Below, one piece after another: positions 1-12,089 of a stretch of DNA of 64,000 nt. Source of the DNA: Gibbula magus (lineage: Eukaryota > Mollusca > Gastropoda > Trochida > Trochidae); contig OW388290.1 of the NCBI GenBank assembly GCA_936450465.1, positions 25,595,457-25,659,456 on the forward strand, given 5' to 3'. Position 1 is the stretch's first letter; each line of letters begins with the position of its first letter. The notes under the pieces were generated by a model. It was not told the DNA's origin, made no database searches, and was given only the letters and a program-made list of their open reading frames with translations. The position numbers were made by a program, and so were the translations under genes.

Positions 1-1094
1 TAAAGAAGTGATATTTATTTATTATTTTGTTGACACAAATTTAATAAGGTTACTGGTGAAAACTTGATAATATATACTGTATCTGTACATAAAGTGTCTT
101 TTGACCCAGTACTAATACCTGGTGTCAAACGTCAAACGCCTGAGAAAGTCAATATCTATCATCTGAGAAAAGGCAACGCTGTTAAGTAAGAAGTCAATTA
201 TTTGTCTTTCCAAAAACGAAATCAGGTGAATTGTTATGAAATAGTTAACCTGATCATATCACGATTTGTCCGTACCGTGTGTTTTAACTACACTCTTTAA
301 CATTTTCACAACAAATGTGTCTATAAAAACATATATTTATTTACATATGTCTTTCACTAATACGAAAGATAGTTTCTCAAGCTGCCCAGGATAACCAGTT
401 ATACAGTTTACAACATGAGGGTACACAATATATCAACGTCCTTAGTAACGGAAAGTACAACAGCACTAGTGTGATTGTTTGTGATGGAGTAAAATACTCT
501 CTGATCAATATATATCGATAACACGATTTGTCAACATATTTGATAGCCTTCATGTACACCTGAACTGATCATACAGACCAATAATAATCATTTCCAGTCT
601 TATGTCCGATGTAATGCAAGTTGATTATGGTCAACCTCCATGACCCTTTATGGCAATCTCGGATAGAGGTCAAGTAACTGTCTAGTTAATCAGGAAGCAC
701 ATGTCAAGGTCATCAATCATTATTCTGTTCAGGAGTCACACACTCTTATGTTCTTAAAGGTTTTATGTTCTGAATTAACATACTATCCTGGGCGATTGCA
801 GATATAAAGACATAAATGTATCAAGTGCATGCTTTTAGTGTAGTACCGTTAACTACTCAGTGTAACTCTGTTCACAAAGTAAGTGTTTAATGGAATGAAA
901 AGCAGACTGAAACAAAAGACAATAAGTGTGGTATCTGTAGATGCCAAGTTGTAGCAGAAATGTCCATATTCATTTTCGTATTTGGATAGCCCACACTGAA
1001 GATGATTATTATATTGAGATCACATTATGCGAAAACATCATCTTCATTTTTCTACAGCCTTTGGACTGTTTGACTGTTCTCCATGTGAAAAAAT
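1..1094. other. AT-rich non-coding stretch
   Basis: I see no convincing reading frame, terminal repeat or RNA gene here. The short open frames have low-complexity AT-driven composition. Confidence 0.6.
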
Positions 1095-2365
1095 AAGTAG
1101 TATCTTTGATTGTCACCTTCATCTTATACCATGGTTTGTAATTTGTAATGTCAAGACAATTTGCCAACATCAGAATCACATCACAAGAGAATATTCATCT
1201 ATTGATGAATTTGATAGTCCGCAGTGCTTAGTCTAAGCTGTTTTATTGGTTAAGAGCTGGCATCCATAATACAATTTATGGTATCATTTTATGTCGGAGC
1301 TCTGATGCTATGACGGATCAAAAATTTAATTTGGAATTAAATAATATGCTTCAAACGAAAATTCAATAACTATATCATATCTACATACTACTAACCATAA
1401 TCGAAACACATAAGTACGAATTCGAAAAGTCAACAAAGATTACTTTTATTGTCATGTTATTTGTTAACCTTTTAACTTATCCAAGAAAAGCTTTTAACAA
1501 GTAGAGACAGATCACTTTCAATAAAAGCTATCTAAAAGATTTTCTCCGTCGTTTTAAGTTATTGATATAACGCAGAATGGATATATTGGACACTTTTAAT
1601 GAGGTGAACACTTAAAAGTGGCTTAGGATAAAACATGAAAATATGGCCATGTGATATTCAATTATATGGAATACAACAAACATCTTCTGGGTTTACGGAC
1701 ATTACAAACAATCATCATACAACGTACGAACGAACACACATGTGCGATATTAAACGTGTGCCACATGCGACCAAAACGATCAGACCACAGTCATCATTTA
1801 TATCCCCATTTCCCAGGAAAACTTATGTCTAAAGTAGTTTGTCCAAAGCCAAAGTTAATACAGAAAACTCACAATCTGTATGTGGTGATACAATCTAACG
1901 TACCATTAGACGATTCTCCCACATGGCCTTTATCATGTTCACTTAGAAACAAATGCAAAGACCAACCTTTGTACACGACTTATTCAGTTTGAAGACCTCA
2001 TAAATCATGATGTGTTTATATTTGCCAAAATCTGTAATCCTTTCTCGATATCTCGTTATCTCACAAACTAATACATTTTATAATCACATACACGAGCATT
2101 ACATTGACATTAACCAGTCAATGTTGGCGTTGGGATTTCTACTGATTATTTAAAACAATATTTCTCAACAGATAATGTTCAATACTTGTTTCAGCTTTCA
2201 GTGCATGAAGATAACAGACAGTCACTTCAATGTATTCAACCATAATGTTATTGATTGAAAATGAATTAACTCGTAATGACCATCAACATATAAGGGCAAA
2301 TTCTTTGATGTCTTGTTCATTGTGCTTCGGACATGATTGTTCATGCTTTACAAATAAACATTGTT
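1095..2365. repeat. Local tandem segmental duplication, copy 1
   Basis: This block is collinear with 2405-3730. Matching anchors include a stretch about AATCACATCACAAGA near 1180 (2470 in the other copy), GAGCTGGCAT near 1253 (2553), and a closing anchor with ATGATTGTTCATG near 2332 (3699). Divergence is roughly 20-30 percent by eye with many indels, so the duplication is old. No frame stays open through both copies, so I see no coding role. Near 1600 it keeps the uninterrupted TTAA site that is occupied by a MITE in copy 2. Confidence 0.7.
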
Positions 2366-2404
2366 ATTAAATTATATACGCTCTGTAACAAAAGTAGTAT
2401 CATG

Positions 2405-3730
2405 GACTGTCATGTTCATGTTATACCACGATCTTTTATTTGTAATGTCAAGGTAATTTGTCAACTTTAAGAATCACATCACAAGATAATATTAATCTAT
2501 TAATGAATTTTGATTGTCTAATATGCCTCGTCTTAGCTGTTTTATTGTTTAAGAGCTGGCATTCATGGGACAATTGATGGTATGATTTTATATCTGAGTT
2601 CTCCAATCCCAGGACGAATGTGTCTAACATTTAATTTGGTTAAACTAAACTTTATCGTCGGGGGATATGCTTGAAATGAAAATGCAATTACTATATCATG
2701 TCAAAAAAAAAATCAAAATATATCAGTAAGAATTTGAATAGTAATAATAATCACTTTTCCAAAAATATAATGTCCTTTGTCAACCTTTTAATAATAACAT
2801 GTACAAACATGATATGAAGATGAGGTAATCATTCTTAATTTAAGGTAACAAAGGAATACATTTTGTGTTTAGATACTTATCATTTAGAATAACAGCTACA
2901 CTATTGGTATAAATCAGCCTGGTTATATTGATAGCTTTTAAAGATGCATCCATTGTGTTTCATAAAATTGTATTAGGCTTTAATATGTTCCAACTCGCCA
3001 CATTTGCTGTCTACAATACAAATGAATTCACTCAGCTTGCATTATTATCTCCAATCGCCAAATATATCATAATTACTAGTTTCCCATTAAAACTAAGCAA
3101 CATCATTATGCACGTGCAGAAACTGAAACTGCACGTCCCATTTACTACCTTTACCTTCATATCGTCAATATGCTAAGTCTAATATCATCAAAATGGTACT
3201 TTTCGGTAACAGTCGGTACTTCTCGATAAAGTAACATCATTTATAACGTTTGCTATGTGACCCCCAATAACAATGGATGTACCTGAGATGAACATTAATG
3301 AGATGAACACATGAACTTTCTTATGGATGAAACATGATAGTAAGACAATATCATATTTAATTTTAAAAGAAAACAAACATCAAACTTGTTTTAGGATTGT
3401 CTATAGATTCATTTGTGAAAAGTCTAGGAACAAATGTTATATTAAACGTGACAATAAAATGAGGCACTTTATCCTGCAATATCAGACAAACTTCGAAACA
3501 TGTTATCTAATACATCATGATGTCTTTGTATTTGTCTCGATTTTTAAGCTTTCAAAGCACGAAGATAACCAACCGCCAATGTTGATGTATACCAAGTATA
3601 ATGTTATTGATTAAACAGGGTCAATTGAAAGAACTCTTAATGGCCATCAAAATATAAAGGCATTTCTTGTTGACGTCTTTGTCATTGTGTTCCGGGCATG
3701 ATTGTTCATGATTTTAAAAAATTAACATTT
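2405..3730. repeat. Local tandem segmental duplication, copy 2
   Basis: Second, diverged copy of 1095-2365 in the same orientation. It is interrupted by a TTAA-flanked MITE (2938-3294) that copy 1 lacks. Confidence 0.7.
2938..3294 (+). mobile_element. TTAA-type MITE, family 1, copy A
   Basis: The left end reads TTAA then AGATGCATCCATTGTG. The right end is the complementary motif CAATGGATGTACCT. Two relatives lie at 19291-19935 and 54038-54528, where both ends are flanked by TTAA. A TTAA target points to a piggyBac or Kolobok-type source transposase, which is not encoded here. Copy 1 of the local duplication has an empty TTAA at the equivalent place. The right boundary of this copy is degraded. 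Confidence 0.7.
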
Positions 3731-3987
3731 TCAAAGAATTGTTATCGTAATAATGTATGTGAGGTAATCAAATCAAGTAAGGTCATTTGAACCATAAAGT
3801 AAATAATGCAATCACTATGTGCTTCTTGCAATAGATGAACATTTCTTAACAAGGGTGTTATCAATCTATGCCATTTTAGAAATAGTGTTGGTGTTATTGT
3901 TGGGAAGCCCTTACCTCTATTTTGAAACCAACGAATAGTAAAGAGTAACTTGGATTGTGATATCAGAGGAACACTTCTATACTCAGC

Positions 3988-4353
3988 ATGGATAATCACA
4001 TGTTATATAAAGCGTCAGTTTGGATGCTGATTTTCATCACCCTTAACACCATATTTGCGAAGCAGAACTTTGTTAGTAATAAAAAAAAAATTTTGATTAA
4101 TATTATACAAATTAAAATGTCATTTTGCATTTGCTATTGCATTATAGCCAATGTTACTTGCTTGGTATTGTTTTGTGTTAAAAACGTCCATGTGGAGTGT
4201 GACCTCGTTGATAGGCATTCCAAAATTATATTAAAAAACAATGTTTGTTATGGTTGCACAATGTTCTCTATAGACGACGTTTTGACAGCTATTCTAACTT
4301 CTAATGACGTTGTCAAGCCAGTGATTGATGAGAAGCATTCAGAAAAAAAATAA
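3988..4353 (+). CDS. Unrecognised ORF, 121 aa, doubtful
   Basis: An ATG-initiated frame of 121 codons with a hydrophobic N-terminus (residues about 8-24) that could pass for a signal or membrane segment. A second hydrophobic stretch lies around residues 45-63, and the C-terminal half is Asp/Glu/Lys-rich with several cysteines. I recognise no family. There is no clear TATA box, and the middle contains an A-run typical of random AT-rich sequence. It may be a chance frame. Confidence 0.2.
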   Translation: MDNHMLYKASVWMLIFITLNTIFAKQNFVSNKKKILINIIQIKMSFCICYCIIANVTCLVLFCVKNVHVECDLVDRHSKIILKNNVCYGCTMFSIDDVLTAILTSNDVVKPVIDEKHSEKK

Positions 4354-4965
4354 TGTTCATTTTCCTTTGGGAAATATCGCAAGAGAATATTGAATTTCAA
4401 AATCTCATTCGTAAAGAAGGAACAGTTTGACTTAACGTCTTAAAAGTGTGCTTTTTATTAAATTGGACTCGCATTTGCTGTTATACATCTGTGCACTATA
4501 TCTTGTTTTTGTGAGTAATGAGAACGAATCTTGACTTGTCTCCGATTACGTGTTTCCATTTGATGTGTGTCCTTTGTGTATGTAATAAATATTGACCCGG
4601 TGCCGAGCGGTTTTGGTATATAAACTCAGAGTTTATTGCCGTAAAGCGAGGCAATCGGGTCATTATTTGCCTTACACTGAACACTCTATTATAATATATT
4701 AATATTATATCATAATATTACAAAATAAGTGTATATATGCATTTTAAAGGGGTATTTTGTTGATTTATATATCAAAATATATCAGTGAAATATTCCTAAT
4801 ACACTCATGACTGACTCAAAATGAAGCTTAAGGTTTCAAACTTAATCCTTCATTCCATACACACAGTAGATATAAATCGGTACCTATACATACTTATTTA
4901 TATCTGATTCTAGAAAAATATAAATACAGCCATAACACAACAGAATGAACACTCATCGGTATGGA
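4354..4965. other. Non-coding, nothing recognised
   Basis: AT-rich intergenic DNA without an identifiable gene or repeat border. Confidence 0.5.
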
Positions 4966-5043
4966 TCCTCAGTAGCTCCATTGGTACAGGTCCTACTCGT
5001 AGATATAGAGGTCCAGGGTTCGAATCCCACTTTCGTCACTTAC
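4966..5043 (+). repeat. tRNA-like pol III promoter remnant (SINE head?)
   Basis: Contains an A-box-like TAGCTCCATTGG (about 4973-4984) and a perfect B-box GGTTCGAATCC (5017-5027) at tRNA-like spacing. The T stem pairs over only three bases and no acceptor stem closes, so I do not call a working tRNA. A decayed tRNA-derived SINE head or tRNA pseudogene fits best. Confidence 0.55.
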
Positions 5044-7569
5044 ACAATTTTCATTTATAGTTTGAGAAAATTTCCAAATTTTACAAGTCCATTTGTTTCA
5101 GTTGGCTGAATATCTCGTAACCGACCATGGTGGTTATGAGATAACCAACCTGCGCAGATGGTGGTCATGGCATATAACCTGTAATTCAAACAAAATAAAT
5201 AACTTCCAAAAGAGGTGTAAGTGATGTGATGTGCACACATGAGGTATCAGGCGCATATATGACTATATGAACTAAGAAATCAATTTATTTGGCAAACATA
5301 TACCATTTGAAACTATTTAATTTAGTGTAGATATGCTTATTATTTACGTTTAAGTTCATACATATATTATATACAGAAGCTGAGGTATTTCGATTGTTTT
5401 AGAAGGAACACATTTCTGATTTGATATTGATAAAAGAGAGATACCATCTGTACAGTAGGACTTTATATTTTATGAGACTGCTTAAAGATCTTAGTTTTCC
5501 TGATTTCCTTGAACATATGTTAGAAAATAAGATAATATATTACATTAAACATGATCATTATCATTTACAGACATTGTGTGTGATGATACCTAGCCTGGGT
5601 GATGGATCGTGATGTTAAGGTAACTGGACACACTGCCGGTAATATAATGATACATTTAAATGATACAAAACAATGGTTTTTAGATCATATCATGTGAATA
5701 ATATTTTTTCTGAAATAACTATCAGGGATAATGTGTCGACCAGGTTTTTATCATGCAATGCTCATGGATAAATACATTTGATTAATGAGCTGGTAGTATA
5801 TCACTGAATCGCATATTTGTAGTACATGTAGGTCTATTGGTTTAATCAGTGTAATCGAACAAATGTTTTTAACAGCAATTACCCTCTTATATGTTATTTA
5901 TATGTTCACTCAGTGAACTTAGACCTGCTGAATATGTCAATATTCATCGAAGTAGCTGTGATATGTTAGTCCCGATTTTAGTTACTAGTAAACCATACCG
6001 TGTTGTATGTGAGTTCTGACCCCAAGAAGCGGATCAGATACCCTGTCAATGCAAGTTATCTTAAATGGCTTCCTGTATAAATTTATGCAAATAATATACT
6101 CCTTGTCATTTTAATTATTCATATATATGCACTGTTAAATGTTGATACTCAAATATCAGGGTATTCAAAACATGATGAAGACATCATAACTATTATCAAA
6201 CCTTTGATATGACACATTACGAGTATATCGTCATAATTGGGGTTAATCTAAAACGACTATCCTAAATGTTTAATACACTTGTGTTACTTAATCTAAGGTA
6301 CATGTAGTTCATGACTTTAAAACGTGAGATAATGGAACCATCAAATAAAAGGTTAAGTGGATTAAACTGCTGGTTATGTCAATCAGCGTACATAAGTTGG
6401 TTATAATATTGTTAATATTGACACTTACACAATTTAATACATATCAATATGTAAATAATTGACCAATTAAAAATTGATAAATCAGATTTATTTGAATTAC
6501 TAAAGATCTAAAGATGAATTATTAAAGATCTCAACTGACCTTATTGTAATATCAGGTCGTCGTTGTCAGAAATATGTTGGTTGTACGTCACGTGTCATTT
6601 GATCCTCTTGTACTTGTTGGCATGCAATCCAAGCGTTGTTTTAAAGAATTAGCTGAAGTGCAAAGACCAGGAATCTGAACAAATAGTAAACGGAGGTGTT
6701 GACTGTTGACTTGATCAGCACTGTCGTGTACAGGAAGACAGATTGAACATCTATAAATCGTTGTGAAGTTGCAGGGTCTTAGTTGAATCACAGTCTATTC
6801 CGAGTGCCTTTCTATCAACTATTGATTGGCACAGTGTTCTATCGTTGCAAATCCATACTCATGTACCTTGACGACCGGAACGTAGATGTAAATGTTTACA
6901 GGAGCTCTCGATACGAGGTCATACCTACAGCTTTATAATGCTAGCTCTTGAGTTATATACATTGTTGTGAATGCTACATGTCGTGTTGCTATTTAGAAAG
7001 CTTCCTGCATTGCGGAACCGGTGGCCGAATATGTATTATGTTGGAACAGTCTGTGGTTGGTGCCGGACTCTTGGGGTCTTGTTTCTAATCTCATCACGAA
7101 AAACACACAAATATTTGTACTATTGCAAATATGTGGTCGCGACCATAACAATGCTACATTTGGTCACTTAAATAAATGGCATGTACTTCTAATAGAATTA
7201 AAAATAGGAAGAACATGTCAATGATCAATGCAGTGGACATACTGTGATCCCACATTTGAGGCTCATGATCATTAGGAGAGGACTTCTACACAGAGGCCGA
7301 TACACATTTCAGCTTCACTGTGCTCGAAGAAGAAGAGTATACTGATTAGAAATTGATCCATCAACATGAGCAGACCTTTTGTCACATTGCTAGTGTTAAC
7401 CTGGTGTAATGCTCCACTAAGCCTCACTTATATATTTTCGTTCAATATATTGGTTAAGTTGGGCCAGTGGTTATTCGATGTACTTTGTGAGACTGCTTAA
7501 AGGATTTAATTCGCCAGATTTCTCTGTTTTGTCCTTTAAGGGAAACTGACCAATGAAAGTATATTATAA
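5044..7569. other. AT-rich non-coding region with dispersed repeat traces
   Basis: No gene is supported. Two weak repeat relationships are visible: 5455-5520 resembles 7475-7580 (shared GAGACTGCTTAAAG), and 6655-6790 resembles 52570-52680. Confidence 0.45.
6655..6790 (+). repeat. Dispersed repeat shared with 52570-52680
   Basis: Both loci contain GTGCAAAGACCA, then TTGATCAGCAC, TGTACAGGAAGACAGAT and a GTTGCAGG tail in the same order and orientation. It belongs to no class I recognise, and no termini are evident. Confidence 0.5.
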
Positions 7570-8013
7570 ACATTATACCAAGCAGAATCCTTATTACGCT
7601 ACGCTAAGATCTATCAACACAAGTACAAGGAACACCAAGCGTCCGTCAACAAACTTGATCAGAAATCAGCCCTGTCTGAGCATACCCTGATAAACAAGGA
7701 TCATATCATCGATAGGGAAGCTACCAAAGTCCTGTCAACCAACAACAACAACTGGTGCCAAGGAAAACTCCAAGAAGCGATTGACATTCGAACCTGCAAT
7801 AAACTGCAATCAAGGCATATTCCTACCTACCTGTGCTTGGGATTCACTTATCTAGAACATCTATCTCCTGTCGGAGGAAATATCAGAGGAGCACCAAACC
7901 AAATCCAAGTATCCCTACCATCCACCCACTCCTGTCGGAGCAATTATCTGAGCAGTCCCCACCAATCAACTAAACAGCTTTTGGAACTGGAGAAAAAGAT
8001 GAAAATAGGTTGA
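7570..8013 (+). pseudogene. Penelope-like element GIY-YIG endonuclease remnant
   Basis: A frame of 148 codons is open without an obvious ATG, from just after a stop at 7567 to TGA at 8011. About residues 17-70 show the order EHQ, KSALSEH, a DHIID-type motif, KVL, then LQEAIDIR. I know this pattern from the C-terminal nuclease part of Penelope-like retroelements: an alanine-rich EH pair, an HxIDW-like motif and a closing EAIxIR. The YIG half upstream is absent and the Trp after ID is replaced by Arg, so it is a fragment. The last 12 codons run into the satellite-cored repeat seen at 17.5-18.2 kb, so the element was truncated or joined there. Assignment is from motif order only. Confidence 0.55.
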
Positions 8014-8984
8014 TAAGGATGTGACCCATGTGACCCCATTTGGGGTCTGAGGGTCATGAAATCTACAATTTAGAATCCCCATTGGCCAAGGTGTCTGCAC
8101 ACAACTTTTCACCTCTCTAGACCTTTTGGAATTGGAGAAGAAGATGAAAATAGGTTTTTAAAGATATAACCCCTGTGACCCCAATCGTAAATCACGTGGT
8201 TTAGCCGCCATCTTGGATTTTTTTACTTGTGCGTGTGCCTTTGCGGATACACCACTCCGAAGATATTTCCACCTCAGAGCTGAAACTGCATTTATCTTTA
8301 GCTGAAACATTTGGGAATAACAAGTTCCTTCTTTTTTTAGCGAACTCCTAATACTTTCTTCGAACTGACCTTTCAAAATGAGGCAATTTTTTTTAAATTG
8401 CGAACTATCAGGGGAGATAATTAAAAAACCTACCCATCTATTTGCACATTTTTCAGGAGCGTAGGACACGACTATGGCCCATATGAATCAGTAATAAAAA
8501 TCGATTGCGAACAGTCATTTCCGGTTATAATAAAGAAGAACTTTAACATTGGGAAAATCTCAAAATCAACATAGAGACTTGAAATCTTTTGCAAAAAATG
8601 CGCAATAACAATACAAGCAAAAAAGTAAATCGTGACGAAGTTGTAGCTCAGGTGGTTTAGGTGCCATTTTGATATTCTTTACAATTTTTTGATTTGACAT
8701 GCACATATTGGGTATCAAGAATCCTAGGGGCATGCTAGAAACTTGCAACTTGTTTTAAAGATGCGCAATAACATTTGAAACATGTCTGAAACATGTCTTA
8801 ATTCATTAATTACATTTAAAATATTTTATCGTCACTTGCGACTATATTTTTTATTATTATTTTGTCCGCAAGATTCAGCCAAAACGGCTAAAGAAAATGC
8901 AACCAAATTTAACATGCTAATAGCCATTAATGTTGAATAGAACTGCGAAGCTTTTGGGCCCAATCGGCTCTGCCATTAGAGGTC
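8014..8984. repeat. Diverged remnant of the GACCCC/GGGGTC satellite element
   Basis: 8014-8180 matches the unit seen four times at 17556-18060 (GACCCCATTTGGGGTC, ACAATTTAGAATCCCCATT, TGGAATTGGAGAAGAAG). Its expected 3' end is found at 10361-10509, beyond a Tc1-like insertion. The rest, to 8984, has no recognisable border. Confidence 0.55.
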
Positions 8985-10359
8985 CAGTTCGAACTTAATT
9001 AAGCACCACCTAATATATTTCAAATGATTGTGTCATTACCTCTGAACATGGCTCGAAGGAGACTCACTAAGCAAAAAGATGACAAATTATTGTAATGAGT
9101 TCAACTAGAATGTCTTGTAGAGCTATTGGACGACAGTTGGACATTCACCACACTGTGATAAGCCGTAATATCGTTAAACCATAGTTGTGAAGGATCGTCC
9201 AAGATAAGGTCAACCACGGAAAACCTCTCGAGTTGAGGACCGTGACTAAGCACGCCTTGTTCGACGTCATCCATTTGTCAAAAGTAGAGTGTTGAAACGA
9301 TTATGGCAGCCCAACTGACGTGTTTTCAACAGAACAGTGTCAAGAAGTCAAGAAGAGTGATTAAGAGGCCACGTTTGATTAATCTTATAAAAGAGCTTGT
9401 TTGGAATATGGGTAACCCGACGTCACTGGAATCTTGCATCTTGGAGGAAGATTCATTGGTCAGATGAAAGTCGCTTTTTGCAACAGGTCAAAGAGGGGCG
9501 CCAGCGTGTTTGGAGAACCAAGAACACAGATATGCACCGAAGAACATCCAAACATCAGTCCCATTCGTTGGTGGATCTGTATTGGTTTGGGGATGTATCT
9601 CTCATGATTGTAACCTTGATTTTGGTAACTGTGAGAGGCAATCTCAATGGCGATCGTTACATCCGGGAAATTCTGCAGCCTGTTCTTGTGCCACATTTTG
9701 ACAATGATCCATTGGTCACTTGTCCTGTATTCATGAATGATAATGCTCGGTCTCACTGTTCTCCACTTGTGATTGATTTTCTACAGAACAATGCAGTATC
9801 CAAACTTCCAGAGCCTGCCATGACCCGGATATCAATCCACTGGAACACATTTGGGATATGATTGGACGCAGAGTGCAACCCATGGACACACCAGTGCAGG
9901 ATTTAGTCGGTTTAAAAGCAGCTATACATCATAAGTGGTAGCTGTTACCTCTGCAGCGAATCAAGACTCACCACAAGCATGTAGAGGATAGTTGAAACAA
10001 TCATCCGGGCACTTGGCGGATACACCCCTTATTGATAATTTGATCGCATTTGTTTCCTTAAGACATCAAAGAACATTTTCCAACTGTTTAACAAACATGT
10101 TCACCTTTTTTGAAGTTCACAGAGCAATAGTTGTACAGGAGTGAGTTTTCAAGTAGAACCACTGTCTATGTTCACCTTGCAATATACTGAGATACATGTT
10201 ACACATTGCATTCAGTGTTGTTTTTTTGTTTAGCTAAGATGATGCACACTCATAAAATAACAACATTTCTTCCGATTAATTTCACAGGATTTTCACAGTG
10301 GTAGGGCATCATCACACAAATCGGAAAATATGAGGTGGTGCTTGATTAAGTTCTTTGTG
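8985..10359 (+). mobile_element. Tc1-like transposon, decayed, with TIRs
   Basis: The terminal inverted repeats pair over 21 bp with one mismatch: GAACTTAATTAAGCACCACCT at 8991 and its complement at 10333-10353. They enclose a Tc1-type transposase pseudogene in the usual layout. The TIR core AAGCACCACC resembles AAGCACCCCC of the element at 15416-16323, so both probably belong to one subfamily. The target duplication is not clear. Confidence 0.75.
9048..10035 (+). pseudogene. Tc1/mariner-superfamily transposase (DDE), broken
   Basis: Role when intact: cut-and-paste DNA transposase. It starts with ATG at 9048 followed by an arginine-rich start. After early stops an HTH piece CRAIGRQLDIHHTVISR is readable near 9118. 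The DDE core runs from about 9440, with WSDESRF (first Asp region), then FMNDNARSH (second Asp, near 9733). After a frameshift the third block reads DINPLEHIWD near 9830, with the catalytic Glu expected of Tc1 elements. The C-terminus ends IIRALGGYTPY just before TGA at 10033. There are several stops and at least two frameshifts, so it cannot make active protein. Confidence 0.85.
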
Positions 10360-10360
10360 T

Positions 10361-10509
10361 ATACAATTTAGAATCCTCATTGGCAAAGTAGTCTGCACAT
10401 AACATGTCAACTCTGTGGAGTCATTGGTTCTGGAGAAGAATTCGAATAAGCCAAAAGTTTACGGACGGACGCCATAAGCCCATCGGGCCTTTCAGGCCTG
10501 ATGAGCTAA
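10361..10509 (+). repeat. 3' end of TAGCTCATCAGG-TIR element (copy F1)
   Basis: Continues the satellite unit of 8014-8180 (ACAATTTAGAATCC then TGGTTCTGGAGAAGAA) into the conserved terminus with ACGGACGGACG, CCATAAGCCCATCGGGCC and CCTGATGAGCTA. The Tc1-like element therefore sits inside or next to an older copy of this family. Confidence 0.65.
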
Positions 10510-11155
10510 AAAGTATATGATATGAAGTCAATGCAGATACCTTTTAATGATGAAGTATCCATCTTCTATGGTGCATCAACCTTTTTTGTAAAATTGAATG
10601 GCGATAACAATGAATCTTCAATGCTAAAACACAAACAGAATAACAGATTTATTGAATCACGCAAAACAATTAATCATGTTTACTGAGTTACGGAATTTTG
10701 CATGACAGGAAACTATTCATCTCTGCTTTAGACGTCCTTATTTAGAATATTTCATTACAAAAACATGTACAAGCAGCGAATGTTTTGTCAGTTTCTTGCA
10801 AATTATCTTAGCACATATTACTGATATGATGCACATTCAAAGTTAAGGTGCTCTCATTTATCATCGGAAACTGCGTATACATATATACAATGTGTATACA
10901 TGTATATATATATATATTTCCCAACGTAACATGAATTCGGTCTTTCTTGTTTTCGGCGATCGGTAATTTAGCGTGATATTACGAGAATGAACAAGAAGTT
11001 AAAGGTAAACATGCATATTTGTTGAAATGGTCTATGAAAAAAGTTGCAAACTATGGATATCAGGAAGGTAATAGTAATCACAAATATATTGCAGATACTA
11101 AATAGATGTAAACTAATTATCAAGTCAGCCGGCATCGTCTGCTAGCTGATGATGT
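10510..11155. other. Non-coding, with a TA-rich microsatellite
   Basis: A run of TATA/TGTATA repeats lies at about 10878-10917. Nothing else is recognised. Confidence 0.5.
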
Positions 11156-12085
11156 TTGTCAACATCATATCACGTGTTTAGAGACGTAAGATGCCGGTTG
11201 ATTGAAAAAAACTTGTTACGGTCATGCTTTTTTCATAATAAAGTTGGAACAATTTCTGAAACGTTTTCCATTAGCTTTCAAATAGCGGCCAATTACAGGT
11301 CCAACTACGGTAGGGATGACCTTGATAACGCATACAGACTCATTATAGAGGAAAACCAATAGGCACAAAGAGCAGCAGCTAGGCGGGGAGTTCCTGTTTC
11401 TACTTTGAAAGATAGTTTACTAAGAAACATAAGTGTAGATGAAGATGCAGTCAGGAATACGTCGGTATTTACTGCACAGGAGGAATATTTTTTGTCAAGT
11501 CATATATATACGGTTATACTCACCAGGAGACTATTAATCTTACAAGTAATTATGCTGTCCATCTTTGATACAGACGTCGTCAGCATCGCTTGATAGGTGG
11601 CCTGAATAGTCTGCCAATAAAGAAATTTTTTTCTAGATAGTTTGAAGAGTTATCAAACGTCATTCAAAGACACAATTTACAAAATATCCACATGACATCT
11701 TTAATATATTGACTGTCAACTGGTGTATCTCTTAAAAAAATCGTCGCCGAGACTAATTGCAATCTCAAACTGTTACATCGGGGAAAGTCACGACGATTGC
11801 TGCTGTTTGTCAATGTTTTCCCCCGATGAACTTTTAACATGTACTACACCTGGTTCTAGTGGAACTGTATCTGAAACAGCGTGGTCAAATATATTCAATA
11901 CGTACATGAAAACCCATCTAAAACGACACAGTCCATCAAGTACCGCCGACTATCCAGTTCTCATCCTGTATGACGGATATAAGGGTCATCGGTCTATTGG
12001 CGCAGTCGCCTTTTACAACCACTTGGCATTGGATGTTACGGGCTTTTTGGGAACACTTAGGTCCGGTCATGTCATTCATTCTTAA
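11156..12085 (+). pseudogene. pogo/Tigger-like transposase (DDE_1), broken
   Basis: Role when intact: DNA transposase of the pogo group, with a CENP-B-like DNA-binding part and a DDE_1 catalytic core. The helix-turn-helix region is readable around 11300-11420 (YGRDDLDNAYRLIIEEN, then QRAAARRGVPVSTLKD), interrupted only by one TAG at 11360. The catalytic part at about 11850-12085 gives GSSGTVSETAW, then VLILYDGYKGHRSIG, which holds the second catalytic Asp as in related transposases. The closing block expected to contain the last Asp is frameshifted near 12040. The two halves are in different frames with a gap between. I could not find paired TIRs. Confidence 0.75.
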
Positions 12086-12089
12086 GAGA

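Noticed and set aside
4966..5043. Functional tRNA gene
   Set aside because: Good A and B boxes but no acceptor stem and a poor T stem.
9460..9756. Minus-strand ORF of 98 codons
   Set aside because: Shadow of the Tc1 transposase core on the other strand.
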